64,000 nt of DNA from positions 62,001 to 126,000 of the forward strand of contig NZ_JAJNCL010000013.1 of assembly GCF_021025955.1 (NCBI RefSeq), given 5' to 3'. The translations under genes were made by a program, and so were the position numbers. Of the stretch, positions 26,673 through 37,356 are shown piece after piece. The DNA comes from Rhodococcus qingshengii (lineage in GTDB: Bacteria > Actinomycetota > Actinomycetes > Mycobacteriales > Mycobacteriaceae). The first letter of the stretch is position 1. The number at the start of each line of letters is the position of its first letter. The notes below the pieces were generated by a model that made no database searches, was not told the origin of the DNA, and was given only the letters and a program-made list of their open reading frames with translations.

Positions 26673-28345
26673 TGACGGCGAGTGTGGACTACCGCATCGC
26701 GGGTATCGGAGTGAGCGCGGGTTCGGTCTCTGCGCCGTGGTTGCGATTCTCCACGCCTGAGCCGACTTCGGCGTCGGACCCGATCACGGGCAGTCCCGAG
26801 GCGGAGCTGATCAGGATCCGTGAGGCACTGGACTCCGTCGCGGAGGAACTGCTCTCGCGTGCAAAGACAGTCGAGGGCGTCTCGGCGGAGATTCTGACGA
26901 CGTCGGCTGCGATGGCGCGCGATGCGGGCATCGTGAAGGCGGCCAAGGCGAACCTGGAATCGGGGCTGCCGACCGCACACGCCGTCGCAGTTGCCTTCGA
27001 CGCATTCTGCGAAAAGCTCACGGCGCTCGGCGGGTACATGGCCGAACGGGCAACCGATCTGCGCGATCTCGGGCAGCGAGCCGTGGCCGTTCTTCGAGGG
27101 GAGCCGATGCCCGGAATCCCTACTCCCGGTTACCCGTACATACTGGTGGCGCGCGACCTCGCGCCGGCGGATACAGCGACGCTGGGCAACAGTGACGTGG
27201 TCGGACTGTTGACTTCGGAAGGAGGTCCCACCAGCCATACGGCTATCTTGGCGAAGTCGCTCGGAATCCCGGCCGTGGTCAACTGCTCGGGAACCGACCT
27301 GCTGATGGAGGGCAAACTCCTCATCCTCGACGGCACCACCGGGACGGTCACCATCGATCCCTCGGAAGAAATGCGCGAGCGCGCTGTCCGTGAAGCATCG
27401 TTCGTGGCTGAGCAATCGGCTTCGGCACATGGTCCAGGACGCACGCGCGACGGGTTCGCGGTGAGGTTGTCGGCCAACATCGGAACCCTCGAGGACGCCG
27501 CGCGGGCCGGGGCGGCGGATTGTGAGGGCGTCGGACTGTTCCGTACCGAATTCTCGTATCTCGGGCGTCACGACGCTCCTTCGGTGGAGGAGCAAACGCA
27601 GATGTACGCGTCGGTGCTGGGGCACTTCGCCGGACAGAAGGTCGTGGTCCGCACTCTCGATTCGGGTTCGGACAAGCCGTTGCCGTTTCTCGATCTCGGG
27701 GTCGAAGAGAATCCCGCCCTTGGTATCCGCGGACTCCGTGTCGGCACCGTCTATCCCGACACACTCATCAGTCAGCTCGACGCTCTCGCGGCGGCAGGCA
27801 ATGCGACGGGCGCCGATCTGTGGGTCATGGCGCCGATGGTAGCCACGGCCGACGAGGCGAAAAGCTTTGCAGAACTTGCGCGTTCGCGGGGCATCGGCAA
27901 AGTGGGAGCAATGATCGAGATTCCAGCTGCCGCGTTGCGGGCGCGGGACCTCCTGAGACATCTCGATTTCGTCAGTATCGGTACCAATGATCTGAGCCAG
28001 TACACCTGCGCCGTGGATCGTATGGCCGGAGGCCTGGCGCAACTGCTCGATCCGTGGCAGCCGGCGGTCCTCGATCTGATCGCGATGGTCGGTCAGGCGG
28101 GCGCCGACGCCGGGAAACCGGTTGGCGTGTGCGGTGAATCCGCGTCGGATCCGCTGTTAGCTCCGGTTCTGGTGGGTTTGGGCGTCACGAGCCTGTCGAT
28201 GTCGGTCCCGGCGTTGGGCGCAGTCCGCTCGCAACTGGCCTCTCTCGATCTGGCGGTGTGCAAGGACATGGCAGCGGCGGCGCGGGGCGCGCGAAACCCG
28301 ATCGAGGGTAGAGCGGCCGTCGCGCGGATTCGCGAGTCCGCATGA
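26672..28345 (+). CDS. ptsI: PTS enzyme I (phosphoenolpyruvate-protein phosphotransferase)
   Basis: A 557-residue EI, which takes phosphate from phosphoenolpyruvate and hands it to HPr. The active-site histidine is in SEGGPTSHTAILAKSLG (His189); the PEP-binding C-terminal domain has GLFRTEFSYL, VVRTLDSGSDKPLPFL, DFVSIGTNDLSQYTCAVDR and VGVCGESASD (catalytic Cys). The encoding of the general PTS proteins inside this operon suggests that GlcNAc is a main PTS sugar of the organism. It overlaps nagA by 4 bases. Confidence 0.95.
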   Translation: MTASVDYRIAGIGVSAGSVSAPWLRFSTPEPTSASDPITGSPEAELIRIREALDSVAEELLSRAKTVEGVSAEILTTSAAMARDAGIVKAAKANLESGLPTAHAVAVAFDAFCEKLTALGGYMAERATDLRDLGQRAVAVLRGEPMPGIPTPGYPYILVARDLAPADTATLGNSDVVGLLTSEGGPTSHTAILAKSLGIPAVVNCSGTDLLMEGKLLILDGTTGTVTIDPSEEMRERAVREASFVAEQSASAHGPGRTRDGFAVRLSANIGTLEDAARAGAADCEGVGLFRTEFSYLGRHDAPSVEEQTQMYASVLGHFAGQKVVVRTLDSGSDKPLPFLDLGVEENPALGIRGLRVGTVYPDTLISQLDALAAAGNATGADLWVMAPMVATADEAKSFAELARSRGIGKVGAMIEIPAAALRARDLLRHLDFVSIGTNDLSQYTCAVDRMAGGLAQLLDPWQPAVLDLIAMVGQAGADAGKPVGVCGESASDPLLAPVLVGLGVTSLSMSVPALGAVRSQLASLDLAVCKDMAAAARGARNPIEGRAAVARIRESA

Positions 28346-29583
28346 GCACGCCAGGCTCGGCCACGGTAATCAATCCGATTGTTCTGCGGGGAACGGTGAT
28401 CGGGTCACCGATCGGCAAGATTCACGACGGTGTTGTCGTCGTGGACGGTGAGAAGATCAGCTGGGTCGGCTCCGCAGCGGACTATGTCGCGTCGGCGCCC
28501 GTCTTTGCCATTCCGGAACGTTCCGACTCGTTGATCATGCCTGGACTGATCGATGTCCACAGTCACGGCGCAGCGGGTGCTGGTTTTCCGAACACCGACG
28601 CGGATGGAGCGAGCCGCGCGGCAGCGCATCATTGTGAGCACGGCACGACCGGAATGTTGGCCAGCCTGGTCTCCGCGCCGCGCGCAGATCTGGTGCGGCA
28701 AGCAGCGATGCTCGCCGATCTGGTCGAACGCGGTGAACTCCTGGGTATCCACCTCGAGGGGCCGTTCATCAACGGCGTCCGCTGCGGTGCACAGGATCCG
28801 GCGGCGATCATTCCCGGTGATCCGGTTCTGCTCGAAGCCGTGTGCGACGCCGCGCGGGGGACCGTACGGTCCATGACTCTGGCACCGGAGACCGAGAATT
28901 TCGAAGAGTTGCTCGCGATCATGCGTCATCGCAACATCGTGCCGAGTTTCGGTCACACCGATGCCGACGCGGCAACGACGTCGGCGCGCATCGATGCTGC
29001 AGTGCACGGGGAGTGGGGCGGTGAGATCAGCGCAACGCACCTCTTCAACGGCATGCCGCCGCTGCATCATCGATCGCCGGGCCCCGTAGCGTCGTGCCTG
29101 GCGGCGGCGGCGCGAGGCGAGATGGTGGTGGAACTGATCGCAGACGGAGTGCATCTTGCACCCGAGACCGTGTCGATGGTGTTCGACGCGGTCGGACCGG
29201 ACCAGATCGCCTTGGTGAGTGACTCGATGGCCGCCGCGGGAATGGACGACGGCGACTACCAACTCGGTGCGCTCGACGTCACCGTACAGGCGGGCGTCGC
29301 ACGGCTCGCGACGACCGACGGCTCGGCCGGCGCGATCGCCGGAGGGACCGCGAAGTTGCTCGACGTGCTGCGCAGCACTGTCTTCGAAGGCGGCGTCGCG
29401 CTGGAAGACGCTGTCGCAGCGGCAACTCGGAGCCCAGCGCGTCTGCTCGGGGTTGGCGACCTGATCGGATCGCTGGCTGTGGGCTGCCGAGCCGACATCC
29501 TGGTCACCGATCGTCAATTGCGCCTGGGGCGTGTACTGCTCGGCGGAAAAGCCGCAGGAAAGGAACATTCATGGAAATCGTAA
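28342..29583 (+). CDS. nagA: N-acetylglucosamine-6-phosphate deacetylase
   Basis: A 413-residue amidohydrolase that removes the acetyl group from GlcNAc-6-phosphate, the product of PTS uptake. Metal and substrate residues appear as LIDVHSHGAAGAGF (His-x-His), GIHLEGPFIN (the metal-binding Glu), FGHTDADA, THLFNGMPPLHHR, and the catalytic aspartate in LVSDSMAAAG. It overlaps ptsI by 4 and nagB by 13 bases, so it belongs to the same operon. Confidence 0.94.
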   Translation: MSTPGSATVINPIVLRGTVIGSPIGKIHDGVVVVDGEKISWVGSAADYVASAPVFAIPERSDSLIMPGLIDVHSHGAAGAGFPNTDADGASRAAAHHCEHGTTGMLASLVSAPRADLVRQAAMLADLVERGELLGIHLEGPFINGVRCGAQDPAAIIPGDPVLLEAVCDAARGTVRSMTLAPETENFEELLAIMRHRNIVPSFGHTDADAATTSARIDAAVHGEWGGEISATHLFNGMPPLHHRSPGPVASCLAAAARGEMVVELIADGVHLAPETVSMVFDAVGPDQIALVSDSMAAAGMDDGDYQLGALDVTVQAGVARLATTDGSAGAIAGGTAKLLDVLRSTVFEGGVALEDAVAAATRSPARLLGVGDLIGSLAVGCRADILVTDRQLRLGRVLLGGKAAGKEHSWKS

Positions 29584-30350
29584 TTCAGCCGACACCCGCG
29601 GAGGTCGACTCGACCGTCGCGGACATCGTCGAAGGCTACCTCAGAGCTGGGGCGACGACGCTCGGGCTTGCAACGGGGTCGTCGCCGATCGGAACCTATC
29701 GTGAACTGGCAGCGAGGCATCGCGACGCCGAACTCGACTTCTCGCTTGCCCGTGCCTTCCTGCTCGACGAGTACCTGGGATTGCCGAAACGCCATCCGCA
29801 GTCGTACTACTCGGTGATTCGGTCGGAGTTCGTCGACCACGTCAACCTGGATCCGGCGATGGTGTCCAGCCCCAATGGTGAAGCGCCTTGCCCGGAGCAG
29901 GAGATCGCCCGGTACGACCAGAGCATCGCGGCGGCCGGGGGAGTGGACGTACAGTTGCTCGGCATCGGCACCGACGGCCACATCGGCTTCAACGAGCCCG
30001 GATCGTCGTTGACCTCGAGAACTCGCGTGAAGACGCTGACCGAGCAGACCCGGATCGACAACGCACGGTTCTTCGACGGTGTGGACGACGTCCCACACCA
30101 CGTGCTCACTCAGGGGCTCGGAACCATCAGCGATGCAAGGCATCTGGTGATGATCGCGACCGGGGAAGGCAAGGCTGATGCGATCGCCGCTGCCGTCGAA
30201 GGTCCGTTGTCTGCGTTCTGCCCGGCTTCGGTGATGCAATTGCATCGCCATGTCACCGTCGTGATCGACGAAGCCGCGGCCAGTTCGCTCAAACTGGCCG
30301 ATTACTACCGGTACGCTCTCGAACACAAGCCGTCGTGGCAGTCCTTCTGA
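29571..30350 (+). CDS. nagB: Glucosamine-6-phosphate deaminase
   Basis: A 259-residue NagB that converts glucosamine-6-phosphate to fructose-6-phosphate and ammonia. The phosphate loop is LGLATGSSPIGTYREL, the active-site region LDEYLGLPKRHPQSYY, and the signature GIGTDGHIGFNEPGSSL follows near residue 128-144. Length is normal. The start ATG overlaps the 3' end of nagA. Confidence 0.95.
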   Translation: MEIVIQPTPAEVDSTVADIVEGYLRAGATTLGLATGSSPIGTYRELAARHRDAELDFSLARAFLLDEYLGLPKRHPQSYYSVIRSEFVDHVNLDPAMVSSPNGEAPCPEQEIARYDQSIAAAGGVDVQLLGIGTDGHIGFNEPGSSLTSRTRVKTLTEQTRIDNARFFDGVDDVPHHVLTQGLGTISDARHLVMIATGEGKADAIAAAVEGPLSAFCPASVMQLHRHVTVVIDEAAASSLKLADYYRYALEHKPSWQSF

Positions 30351-30351
30351 C

Positions 30352-31071
30352 ATGACCGTTTTGGAACTGGCTGTGCAGGACGTGCGGGGGGCGAGGATCG
30401 CCCGTTCGGTAGGAGCGACTCGAGTCGAGGTGTGTGCGGCCCTCGGCCCGACGGGGGGAGTGACGCCCAGCATCGGAGTGATCGAGGCGGCGTCAGAAGT
30501 GGGGATCGCGGTTCACCCGCTGATCCGTCCGCGCGCTGGAGGTTTCGTGTTCTCGCCCGACGAAGTGTGGGTAATGGAGCACGACGTCCGTGCTGCGGTG
30601 GCCGGTGGAGCTTCCGGTGTCGTGATCGGCGCTCTGACAGAGGACAATTTGATCGACACAGTCGTGCTGCGTCGGATCGTCGGATGCGTGGACCGGGCGA
30701 GGGTTGAGGTGACGGTGCATCGTGCGATGGATGTGGTTGCCGACCGTCTGACCGCGCTGGACGAACTGATCGACCTGGGCGTGACCCGCGTGCTGACCTC
30801 CGGGGGTGCAGACACCTGCAGCGAGGGGCTCGAAGAGATCGGACGAATGGTCGAACATGCCGCGGGCCGGATCCAGATCATGGCGGGTGGCGGAATAACC
30901 GTCGACGACATCGCGGCAATCACTGCCGTCGGCGTCGATGCGGTGCATCTCTCGGCACGCAAGGTTGTCGCAGCGTCCGGGGGCCCGGGCGGAGGATCAG
31001 ACGGATACGACGTCACCGATGCCGGAATTGCGCGCGAGGCTGCGTTAGCGCTCCGCGCTGTGAGTGCTTAG
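30352..31071 (+). CDS. cutC: CutC family TIM-barrel protein
   Basis: A 239-residue CutC-family protein (VQDVRGARIARSVGATRVEVCAALGPTGGVTPS at the N terminus; HPLIRPRAGGFVFS; VTVHRAMDVVADRLTALDEL; RVLTSGGADT; IMAGGGI). The family name comes from copper tolerance, but its biochemical role is uncertain. One base separates it from nagB, so it is the last gene of the GlcNAc operon. That position suggests a role around sugar phosphates rather than copper; this is inference. Confidence 0.88.
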   Translation: MTVLELAVQDVRGARIARSVGATRVEVCAALGPTGGVTPSIGVIEAASEVGIAVHPLIRPRAGGFVFSPDEVWVMEHDVRAAVAGGASGVVIGALTEDNLIDTVVLRRIVGCVDRARVEVTVHRAMDVVADRLTALDELIDLGVTRVLTSGGADTCSEGLEEIGRMVEHAAGRIQIMAGGGITVDDIAAITAVGVDAVHLSARKVVAASGGPGGGSDGYDVTDAGIAREAALALRAVSA

Positions 31072-31203
31072 AGAGCCCTAGGACTCCTTAACCACTCACG
31101 GCCCTTGGGCTCTAGACATACATGGACATCCAACTATAGGATGGTAGACATATTCACTGCTGCCTCTTCGGCGGTCCATACGAGCAAGGAACGGGTTAGC
31201 ACA

Positions 31204-32721
31204 ATGGTTGAAAATGCGACGGTTCACGAGTTGACGCACTTCGTCGGTGGCAAGCGTGTTCCCGGGACCTCTGATCGATTTGCGGACGTGTTCGATCCCA
31301 ACACCGGCAAGGTGCAGGCCCGCGTCCCCCTCGCGAGCAAGGCCGAGACCGAAGCCATCATCGCCAATGCCGAAGAGGCGCAGCTGGTGTGGGCGGCGTA
31401 CAACCCGCAGAAGCGCGCCCGCGTGCTGATGAAATTCCTGCAGCTCGCCCAGGCCGAGATGGATTCTCTGGCCCGCCTGCTTTCGTCCGAGCACGGCAAG
31501 ACCGTCGCCGACGCCAAGGGTGACATTCAGCGTGGCCTCGAGGTCATCGAATTCGCTGTCGGCGCTCCGCACCTGCTCAAGGGTGAATTCACCGAGAGTG
31601 CCGGCACCGGCATCGACGTGTACTCCATGCGTCAGCCGCTCGGCGTCGTCGCCGGTATCACGCCCTTCAACTTCCCCGCGATGATCCCGTTGTGGAAGGC
31701 CGGTCCCGCCCTCGCCGCCGGTAACGCCTTCATCCTCAAGCCCTCCGAGCGTGACCCTTCCGTCCCGCTGCGCCTGGCCGAGCTGTTCCTCGAAGCAGGA
31801 CTGCCCGCGGGCGTGTTCAACGTGGTCAACGGTGACAAGGAAGTTGTCGACGTCCTGCTCACCGACGACCGCATCAAGGCTGTCGGCTTCGTCGGCTCCA
31901 CGCCGATCGCTCAGTACATCTACGAGACGGCCGCAGCTCACGGCAAGCGCGCACAGTGCTTCGGTGGCGCCAAGAACCACGCGATCGTCATGCCGGACGC
32001 CGACCTCGACGAGGTTGCCGACGCCCTGATCGGTGCCGGCTACGGCAGCGCCGGCGAGCGTTGCATGGCCATCTCGGTTGCCGTTCCTGTCGGCGAGGAG
32101 ACCGCGGACGCTCTTGTCGCGAAGCTGAAGGAGCGGGTCGCGAAGCTCAAGATCGGTCGCAGTGACGACGAAGGTGTCGATTTCGGTCCGCTCGTTTGCC
32201 AGGATGCCCTCGACCGCGTCAACAACTACGTGCAGATCGGCATCGACGAGGGCGCAACGGCAGTCGTCGACGGCCGCGGCTTCACTCTCGAAGGCCACGA
32301 AGGCGGATTCTTCGCCGGCGCAACCTTGTTCGACAACGTCACCTCGGACATGCGCATCTACAAGGAAGAGATCTTCGGACCCGTCCTCCAGGTGGTCCGC
32401 GCTGCCGATTACGAAGAGGCGCTGCGTCTTCCGACCGAACACGAGTACGGCAACGGTGTCTCCATCTTCACCCGCGACGGCGATACCGCGCGTGACTTCA
32501 CCGCCCGCGTCAACGTCGGCATGGTCGGCGTCAACGTGCCGATCCCGGTCCCGATCGCCTACCACACGTTCGGTGGCTGGAAGCGCTCCGGATTCGGTGA
32601 CCTGAACCAGCACGGTCCCGACTCCTTCCGCTTCTACACCAAGACCAAGACCGTGACGCAGCGCTGGCCTTCCGGCAAGAAGGAAGAGACCAACCACTTC
32701 GTCATCCCCACGATGAACTGA
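31204..32721 (+). CDS. mmsA: Methylmalonate-semialdehyde dehydrogenase (CoA-acylating)
   Basis: A 505-residue aldehyde dehydrogenase that oxidises methylmalonate semialdehyde to propionyl-CoA in valine breakdown. The NAD-binding and catalytic regions are [41 protein letters not shown] (the asparagine replaces the usual catalytic glutamate, typical of the CoA-acylating subfamily) and [13 protein letters not shown] with the catalytic cysteine near residue 285. Start at ATG 31204. It heads a five-gene valine operon. A long 5' gap of 132 bases precedes it, with an IR CATCC-N7-GGATG at 31127-31143. Confidence 0.94.
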   Translation: MVENATVHELTHFVGGKRVPGTSDRFADVFDPNTGKVQARVPLASKAETEAIIANAEEAQLVWAAYNPQKRARVLMKFLQLAQAEMDSLARLLSSEHGKTVADAKGDIQRGLEVIEFAVGAPHLLKGEFTESAGTGIDVYSMRQPLGVVAGITPFNFPAMIPLWKAGPALAAGNAFILKPSERDPSVPLRLAELFLEAGLPAGVFNVVNGDKEVVDVLLTDDRIKAVGFVGSTPIAQYIYETAAAHGKRAQCFGGAKNHAIVMPDADLDEVADALIGAGYGSAGERCMAISVAVPVGEETADALVAKLKERVAKLKIGRSDDEGVDFGPLVCQDALDRVNNYVQIGIDEGATAVVDGRGFTLEGHEGGFFAGATLFDNVTSDMRIYKEEIFGPVLQVVRAADYEEALRLPTEHEYGNGVSIFTRDGDTARDFTARVNVGMVGVNVPIPVPIAYHTFGGWKRSGFGDLNQHGPDSFRFYTKTKTVTQRWPSGKKEETNHFVIPTMN

Positions 32722-32735
32722 TCGGAACACTTTCC

Positions 32736-33896
32736 ATGTTTACTCTGACCGATGACGAGCGGGCGATTCGCGACACTGCTCGCGACTTCGCGGCCGAGCA
32801 TCTGGCGCCCAACGCAGTGGAGTGGGATCAGACCAAGCATTTCCCGGTGGACGTCCTCCGTAAGGCGGCGTCCCTGGGGATGGGCGGTATCTACATTCGT
32901 GAAGACGTGGGTGGCAGTGAACTGAGCCGCGTCGACGCTGCCCGGATCTTCGAAGAACTGGCCAAGGGCGATCCGTCGATCGCCGCATACATCTCCATCC
33001 ACAACATGGTCACGTGGATGATCGACCAGTTCGGCAACGACGAACAGCGCCGCAAGTGGGTGCCCGGACTCTGCTCGATGGATCAACTGGGCAGCTACTG
33101 CCTCACCGAACCCGGTGCGGGCTCCGATGCTGCGGGCCTGAGCACGAAGGCCGTTCGCGACGGTGACGACTACATCCTCAACGGCGTCAAGCAGTTCATT
33201 TCCGGCGCAGGCACTTCCGACGTGTACGTCGTGATGGCGCGCACCGGATCTGCAGGTGCCAAGGGCATTTCGGCATTCATCGTGCCCAAGGATTCACCCG
33301 GACTGTCGTTCGGCGCCAACGAGGTCAAGATGGGCTGGAACGCACAGCCCACTCGTCAGGTGATCTTCGAAGACGTGCGCGTTCCCGCTGCCAACATGCT
33401 CGGTGAAGAGGGCAGTGGATTCCGCATCGCCATGAAGGGTCTCAACGGCGGCCGACTGAACATCGCCGCCTGCTCGGTGGGTGGAGCTCAAGCTGCGCTG
33501 GAGAAAGCCGTCGCATATCTGGTGGATCGCAAGGCTTTCGGTTCGGCGCTGATCGAGTCGCAGGCCCTGCAGTTCCAGCTCGCCGACATGCGCACAGAAC
33601 TCGAAGCGGCCAGGACACTACTGTGGCGCGCCGCCGCAGCACTCGAAGACGGAGCGTCCGACGTCGTGGAGCTGTGTGCGATGGCCAAGCGCTTCGCGAC
33701 CGACACCGGATTCGACGTTGCCAACAAGGCTCTCCAGCTTCACGGCGGGTACGGCTATCTTGCTGAGTACGGGATCGAGAAGATCGTCCGCGATCTTCGG
33801 GTTCATCAGATCCTCGAAGGCAGCAACGAGATCATGAGGGTGGTCATCGCGCGCAGCGTGGTCGCATCAGGTCAGGGAAAGCAGGGAGCAGCATGA
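32736..33896 (+). CDS. Acyl-CoA dehydrogenase (probable isobutyryl-CoA dehydrogenase)
   Basis: A 386-residue flavin enzyme. Acyl-CoA dehydrogenase signatures are [16 protein letters not shown] (FAD and substrate contact), [18 protein letters not shown], and the C-terminal [35 protein letters not shown], with the catalytic glutamate in ILEGSNE. The operon position among valine genes indicates that isobutyryl-CoA is the likely substrate. The stop overlaps the following hydrolase start by 4 bases. Confidence 0.9.
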   Translation: MFTLTDDERAIRDTARDFAAEHLAPNAVEWDQTKHFPVDVLRKAASLGMGGIYIREDVGGSELSRVDAARIFEELAKGDPSIAAYISIHNMVTWMIDQFGNDEQRRKWVPGLCSMDQLGSYCLTEPGAGSDAAGLSTKAVRDGDDYILNGVKQFISGAGTSDVYVVMARTGSAGAKGISAFIVPKDSPGLSFGANEVKMGWNAQPTRQVIFEDVRVPAANMLGEEGSGFRIAMKGLNGGRLNIAACSVGGAQAALEKAVAYLVDRKAFGSALIESQALQFQLADMRTELEAARTLLWRAAAALEDGASDVVELCAMAKRFATDTGFDVANKALQLHGGYGYLAEYGIEKIVRDLRVHQILEGSNEIMRVVIARSVVASGQGKQGAA

Positions 33897-34951
33897 GCGA
33901 CGAGCTCGAGGTATTGATCGAAAAGCGTGACGGACTGGGGCTCATCACCCTCAACCGGCCCAAGGCGATCAACGCCCTCAACCATTCGATGGTCAAGGCG
34001 ATGGCCAAGGCACTCGAGGAATGGAAGTCCGACGACGACGTCAAGGCAGTCGTACTCACGGGCGCCGGCGAACGCGGTCTGTGCGCGGGCGGCGACATCG
34101 TCTCGATCTACCACGACGCCAAGGACGGCAAGACCGGTTCGCTCGACTTCTGGCGTGAGGAGTACATCCTCAACTCCGAGATCGCGAACTACCCGAAGCC
34201 GTACGTCGCGATCATGGACGGGATCGTCATGGGTGGTGGCGTCGGAGTGTCCGCACACGGCGACATTCGCATCGTGACCGAGCGTTCGATGATCGGAATG
34301 CCCGAGACCGGAATCGGTTTCATCCCTGACGTGGGCGGAACGTACCTGCTCTCGCGTGCTCCCGGTGAACTCGGAACGCACATCGCGCTCACCACGGCGC
34401 GACTGAGCGCCGGGGATGCCATCGCAGCGGGCTTCGCGGATCACTTCATCCCGTCGGAGAACATCGAGACGTTCATCGCCGCTCTCGCGTCGTCCTCGGT
34501 TGCCGAAGCCGTGGCGCAGTACGCGGAGCCGGCTCCGGTGTCGGAGCTGTTGGCCCAGCAAAGCTGGATCGACGCCGCGTACTCGGCTGACGACGTCTCC
34601 ACCATCGTCGAGCGTCTTCGCTCGAGTGGAATCCCCGAGGCGGAGAAGGCGGCGGAGCAGATTCTCGGCAAGTCCCCGATCGCGTTGTCGGTGACCCTGC
34701 GATCCCTGCGACACGCCAAGGAAGCGGCAGGCCTGGAGGAGGTCCTCAACGAGGAGTTCCGGGTCTCGACGGCTGCGCTCGCCTCATACGATCTGGTCGA
34801 GGGCATTCGCGCTCAGGTCGTCGAGAAGGACCGAAACCCGAAGTGGTCGCCGGCAACTCTCGACGAGGTCACGGCAGAATCCGTCGATGCCTACTTCGCT
34901 CCGCTGGGCGACAACGAGCTCGGACTGACCCCCCAACCGCAAGGCAACTGA
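33893..34951 (+). CDS. 3-hydroxyisobutyryl-CoA hydrolase
   Basis: A 352-residue enoyl-CoA hydratase/isomerase family protein of the HIBYL-CoA hydrolase type, which releases 3-hydroxyisobutyrate from its CoA ester. Typical segments are [78 protein letters not shown] (with the catalytic Glu), and a C-terminal extension absent from ordinary hydratases. It overlaps the acyl-CoA dehydrogenase gene by 4 bases. Confidence 0.92.
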   Translation: MSDELEVLIEKRDGLGLITLNRPKAINALNHSMVKAMAKALEEWKSDDDVKAVVLTGAGERGLCAGGDIVSIYHDAKDGKTGSLDFWREEYILNSEIANYPKPYVAIMDGIVMGGGVGVSAHGDIRIVTERSMIGMPETGIGFIPDVGGTYLLSRAPGELGTHIALTTARLSAGDAIAAGFADHFIPSENIETFIAALASSSVAEAVAQYAEPAPVSELLAQQSWIDAAYSADDVSTIVERLRSSGIPEAEKAAEQILGKSPIALSVTLRSLRHAKEAAGLEEVLNEEFRVSTAALASYDLVEGIRAQVVEKDRNPKWSPATLDEVTAESVDAYFAPLGDNELGLTPQPQGN

Positions 34952-34974
34952 TCACCGCCGAAGGAGCATCACTA

Positions 34975-35868
34975 ATGAGCACCATTGGATTTATCGGACT
35001 CGGTCACATGGGTGGCCCGATGGCGGCCAACCTCGTCAAGGCCGGACACAAGGTCGTCGGTTTCGACCTGGCACCTGCGGCGCTGGAGCAGGCAGTCAAA
35101 GACGGTGCATCGGTAGCGGATTCGGCTGTCGACGCCGTTCGCGGTGCCGACGTCGTGATCACGATGCTGCCGAGCGGTAAGCACGTTCTCGGTCTGTACG
35201 AGGAACTGCTGCCGGTGGCGACACCGGGCACGCTGTTCATCGACTGTTCCACCATCGACGTCGCCGATGCCCGCGAGGCACACGACAAAGCCGAAGCAGC
35301 CGGTCACCGCAGCGTCGACGCACCGGTCTCCGGTGGAGTCGTCGGGGCAACCGCAGGCACTCTCGCATTCATGGTCGGCGGTTCCGAGGCGGACTTCCAG
35401 GCCGCGTCACCGTTGCTGGACGTGATGGGCCGCAAGGTCGTTCACTGCGGCGACGCCGGTGTCGGCCAGGCAGCCAAGATCTGCAACAACATGATCCTCG
35501 GCATTTCGATGATCGCGATCAGCGAAGCCTTCGTGCTGGGCGAGAAGCTCGGCCTGAGCAACCAGGCGCTCTTCGACGTGGCGTCCAACGCCTCGGGACA
35601 GTGCTGGGCACTGACCACCAACTGCCCGGTTCCGGGACCGGTGCCCACCAGCCCGGCCAACAACGACTACCAGCCCGGCTTTGCCGTCGCACTGATGGAC
35701 AAGGACCTGGGTCTGGCCGCAAATGCGTTGCGCAACAACGGCATCGATGCGGAGATCGGGCTCAAGGCCGCCGAACTCTACAGTCGCTTCCATGCTGCGG
35801 GCGGTGGCGGTCAGGACTTCTCTGCCATCATCAACGACATCCGTGACCGTTCGACCGAAGGACAGTAG
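34975..35868 (+). CDS. mmsB: 3-hydroxyisobutyrate dehydrogenase
   Basis: A 297-residue NAD-dependent dehydrogenase that makes methylmalonate semialdehyde for MmsA. It has the N-terminal nucleotide motif [16 protein letters not shown], the substrate loop [12 protein letters not shown], and the catalytic lysine in [15 protein letters not shown] (near residue 168). The ATG at 34975 follows AAGGAG by 8 bases; upstream in-frame codons lie within the hydrolase gene. It overlaps the next gene by one base. Confidence 0.94.
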   Translation: MSTIGFIGLGHMGGPMAANLVKAGHKVVGFDLAPAALEQAVKDGASVADSAVDAVRGADVVITMLPSGKHVLGLYEELLPVATPGTLFIDCSTIDVADAREAHDKAEAAGHRSVDAPVSGGVVGATAGTLAFMVGGSEADFQAASPLLDVMGRKVVHCGDAGVGQAAKICNNMILGISMIAISEAFVLGEKLGLSNQALFDVASNASGQCWALTTNCPVPGPVPTSPANNDYQPGFAVALMDKDLGLAANALRNNGIDAEIGLKAAELYSRFHAAGGGGQDFSAIINDIRDRSTEGQ

Positions 35869-36644
35869 TGACCGACTTCAACACCATCATCCTCGAGCGT
35901 AAGGGTCGCGTCGGCGTCATCACGCTCAACCGCCCGAAGGCTCTCAACGCGCTGAACTCCGAGCTGATGAACGAGGTCGTCGCCGCGGTTGCCGACCTCG
36001 AAGCGGACAACGGGATCGGAGCCATCCTGATCACCGGTTCCGAGCGCGCCTTCGCCGCCGGCGCCGACATCAAGGAAATGCAGTCCAAGACGTACATGGA
36101 CGCATACGTCGAAGATTTCTTCACCCCGTGGGACCGCGTCGCAGCAGCTCGTAAGCCGCTGATCGCGGCTGTCTCCGGGTACGCGCTCGGTGGTGGCTGC
36201 GAGCTGGCGATGCTCTGCGATTTCATCATCGCTTCGGATACCGCGAAGTTCGGCCAGCCCGAGATCAAGCTCGGTGTCATTCCGGGTATCGGTGGCTCGC
36301 AGCGTCTTACGCGCGCGGTGGGCAAGGCCAAGGCCATGGAACTGTGCCTCACCGGCCGCAACATGGACGCAGAAGAAGCCGAGCGCGCCGGATTGGTAGC
36401 TCGGATCGTTCCGGCTGCCGACTTGCTCGACGACGCATTGAAGACCGCAACCACCATCGCCGAGATGTCGCTGCCGATTGCGATGATGGCCAAGGAAGCA
36501 GTCAACCGCTCCTTCGAGACCACCCTTGCCGAGGGCGTCCGCTTCGAGCGTCGGGTGTTCCACTCGACCTTCGCGACGGAGGATCAGAAGGAAGGCATGA
36601 CCGCGTTCGTGGAGAAGCGGTCGGCAGAATTCAAGCACCGCTGA
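35868..36644 (+). CDS. Enoyl-CoA hydratase
   Basis: A 258-residue crotonase-fold hydratase, last gene of the valine operon. It has [21 protein letters not shown], the oxyanion segment [15 protein letters not shown], and [19 protein letters not shown], then [24 protein letters not shown] with the two catalytic glutamates. In valine breakdown it would hydrate methacrylyl-CoA. The GTG start shares one base with the mmsB stop. A strong terminator follows 31 bases downstream. Confidence 0.92.
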   Translation: MTDFNTIILERKGRVGVITLNRPKALNALNSELMNEVVAAVADLEADNGIGAILITGSERAFAAGADIKEMQSKTYMDAYVEDFFTPWDRVAAARKPLIAAVSGYALGGGCELAMLCDFIIASDTAKFGQPEIKLGVIPGIGGSQRLTRAVGKAKAMELCLTGRNMDAEEAERAGLVARIVPAADLLDDALKTATTIAEMSLPIAMMAKEAVNRSFETTLAEGVRFERRVFHSTFATEDQKEGMTAFVEKRSAEFKHR

Positions 36645-36675
36645 ATTCGGGTAGCGCTGAGTTCCGAAACAGCTG

Positions 36676-36714
36676 AAACTGCCCTCACACTCGTCGAGAG
36701 TGTGAGGGCAGTTT
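36676..36714. terminator. Bidirectional terminator after the valine operon
   Basis: A perfect 17-bp stem (36676-36692 with 36698-36714) with a five-base loop. The outer stem is AAA/TTT and further T residues follow on the plus strand. It separates the convergent valine operon and the MarR-type gene. Confidence 0.93.
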
Positions 36715-36737
36715 CTTTGTGTGTACGGGTGGTCGGT

Positions 36738-37283
36738 TCACCACTTGGTGGGTGCGCCGCCGGTGTCGAAGTCACCCGCAGTCTTGCGAAGTTCAGTGAG
36801 GATCGTCACCAATTGCTCGAGCTTGTCCTGCTGGAGTCCGGGGTGTGCAAACACCTTGCTGTTGAGCATTTCGGTGGCTTCGAGGGCCAGCGCGCGACCC
36901 GCGTCGGAGATCTCGATGAGCGTCGCACGTCGATCGCTGGGGTGGGGGACCCGCCGAACCAGCTCCGCTTTCTCCAAGCGGTCGACGGCATTGGTGACGC
37001 TGGTGGGGTGAACCTGGAGGCGGGCACTGGCCTTGGCCATCGGGAGTGCGCCCGACCTGGTGAAGGTGAGAAGCGTCAGCAGTTCGTAGCGGGCGAAGGT
37101 CAGCCCGAGGGGCTTGAGTACCTCTTCGACCCGCGCCATCATGATCTGCTGCGCACGCATCACCGACGTGACCGCAGCCATACCGTCGGCGACATCGCTC
37201 CAACCGTGCTCCGTCCACTGACGATGCGCCTCTTCGATGGGGTCGAGGGGGAGCGGCGCGGGGGGAGACATAGGTTCGATCAT
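36738..37283 (-). CDS. MarR family transcriptional regulator
   Basis: A 181-residue winged-helix protein. The MarR core runs from about residue 35 to 145, with the recognition region LPMAKASARLQVHPTSVTNAVDRLEKAELVRR and wing PHPSDRRATLIEISDAG. The target is unknown. It diverges from the mraY-like gene over about 70 bases and is convergent with the valine operon, so either could be its target. A second in-frame ATG at 37271 is possible. Confidence 0.86.
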   Translation of the reverse strand: MIEPMSPPAPLPLDPIEEAHRQWTEHGWSDVADGMAAVTSVMRAQQIMMARVEEVLKPLGLTFARYELLTLLTFTRSGALPMAKASARLQVHPTSVTNAVDRLEKAELVRRVPHPSDRRATLIEISDAGRALALEATEMLNSKVFAHPGLQQDKLEQLVTILTELRKTAGDFDTGGAPTKW

Positions 37284-37356
37284 CCCATGCTGCGAAGCGG
37301 TCGGGTGCCTTGTCTGATTGTGTGTCGCAGCCGCTTACGTCTGTAGAGTCCCACGG

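Noticed and set aside
31072-31113. Inverted repeat AGAGCCC...GGGCTCT after cutC as a terminator
   Set aside because: The arms are only seven bases with a 28-base loop and no T run follows, so it is too weak to call.
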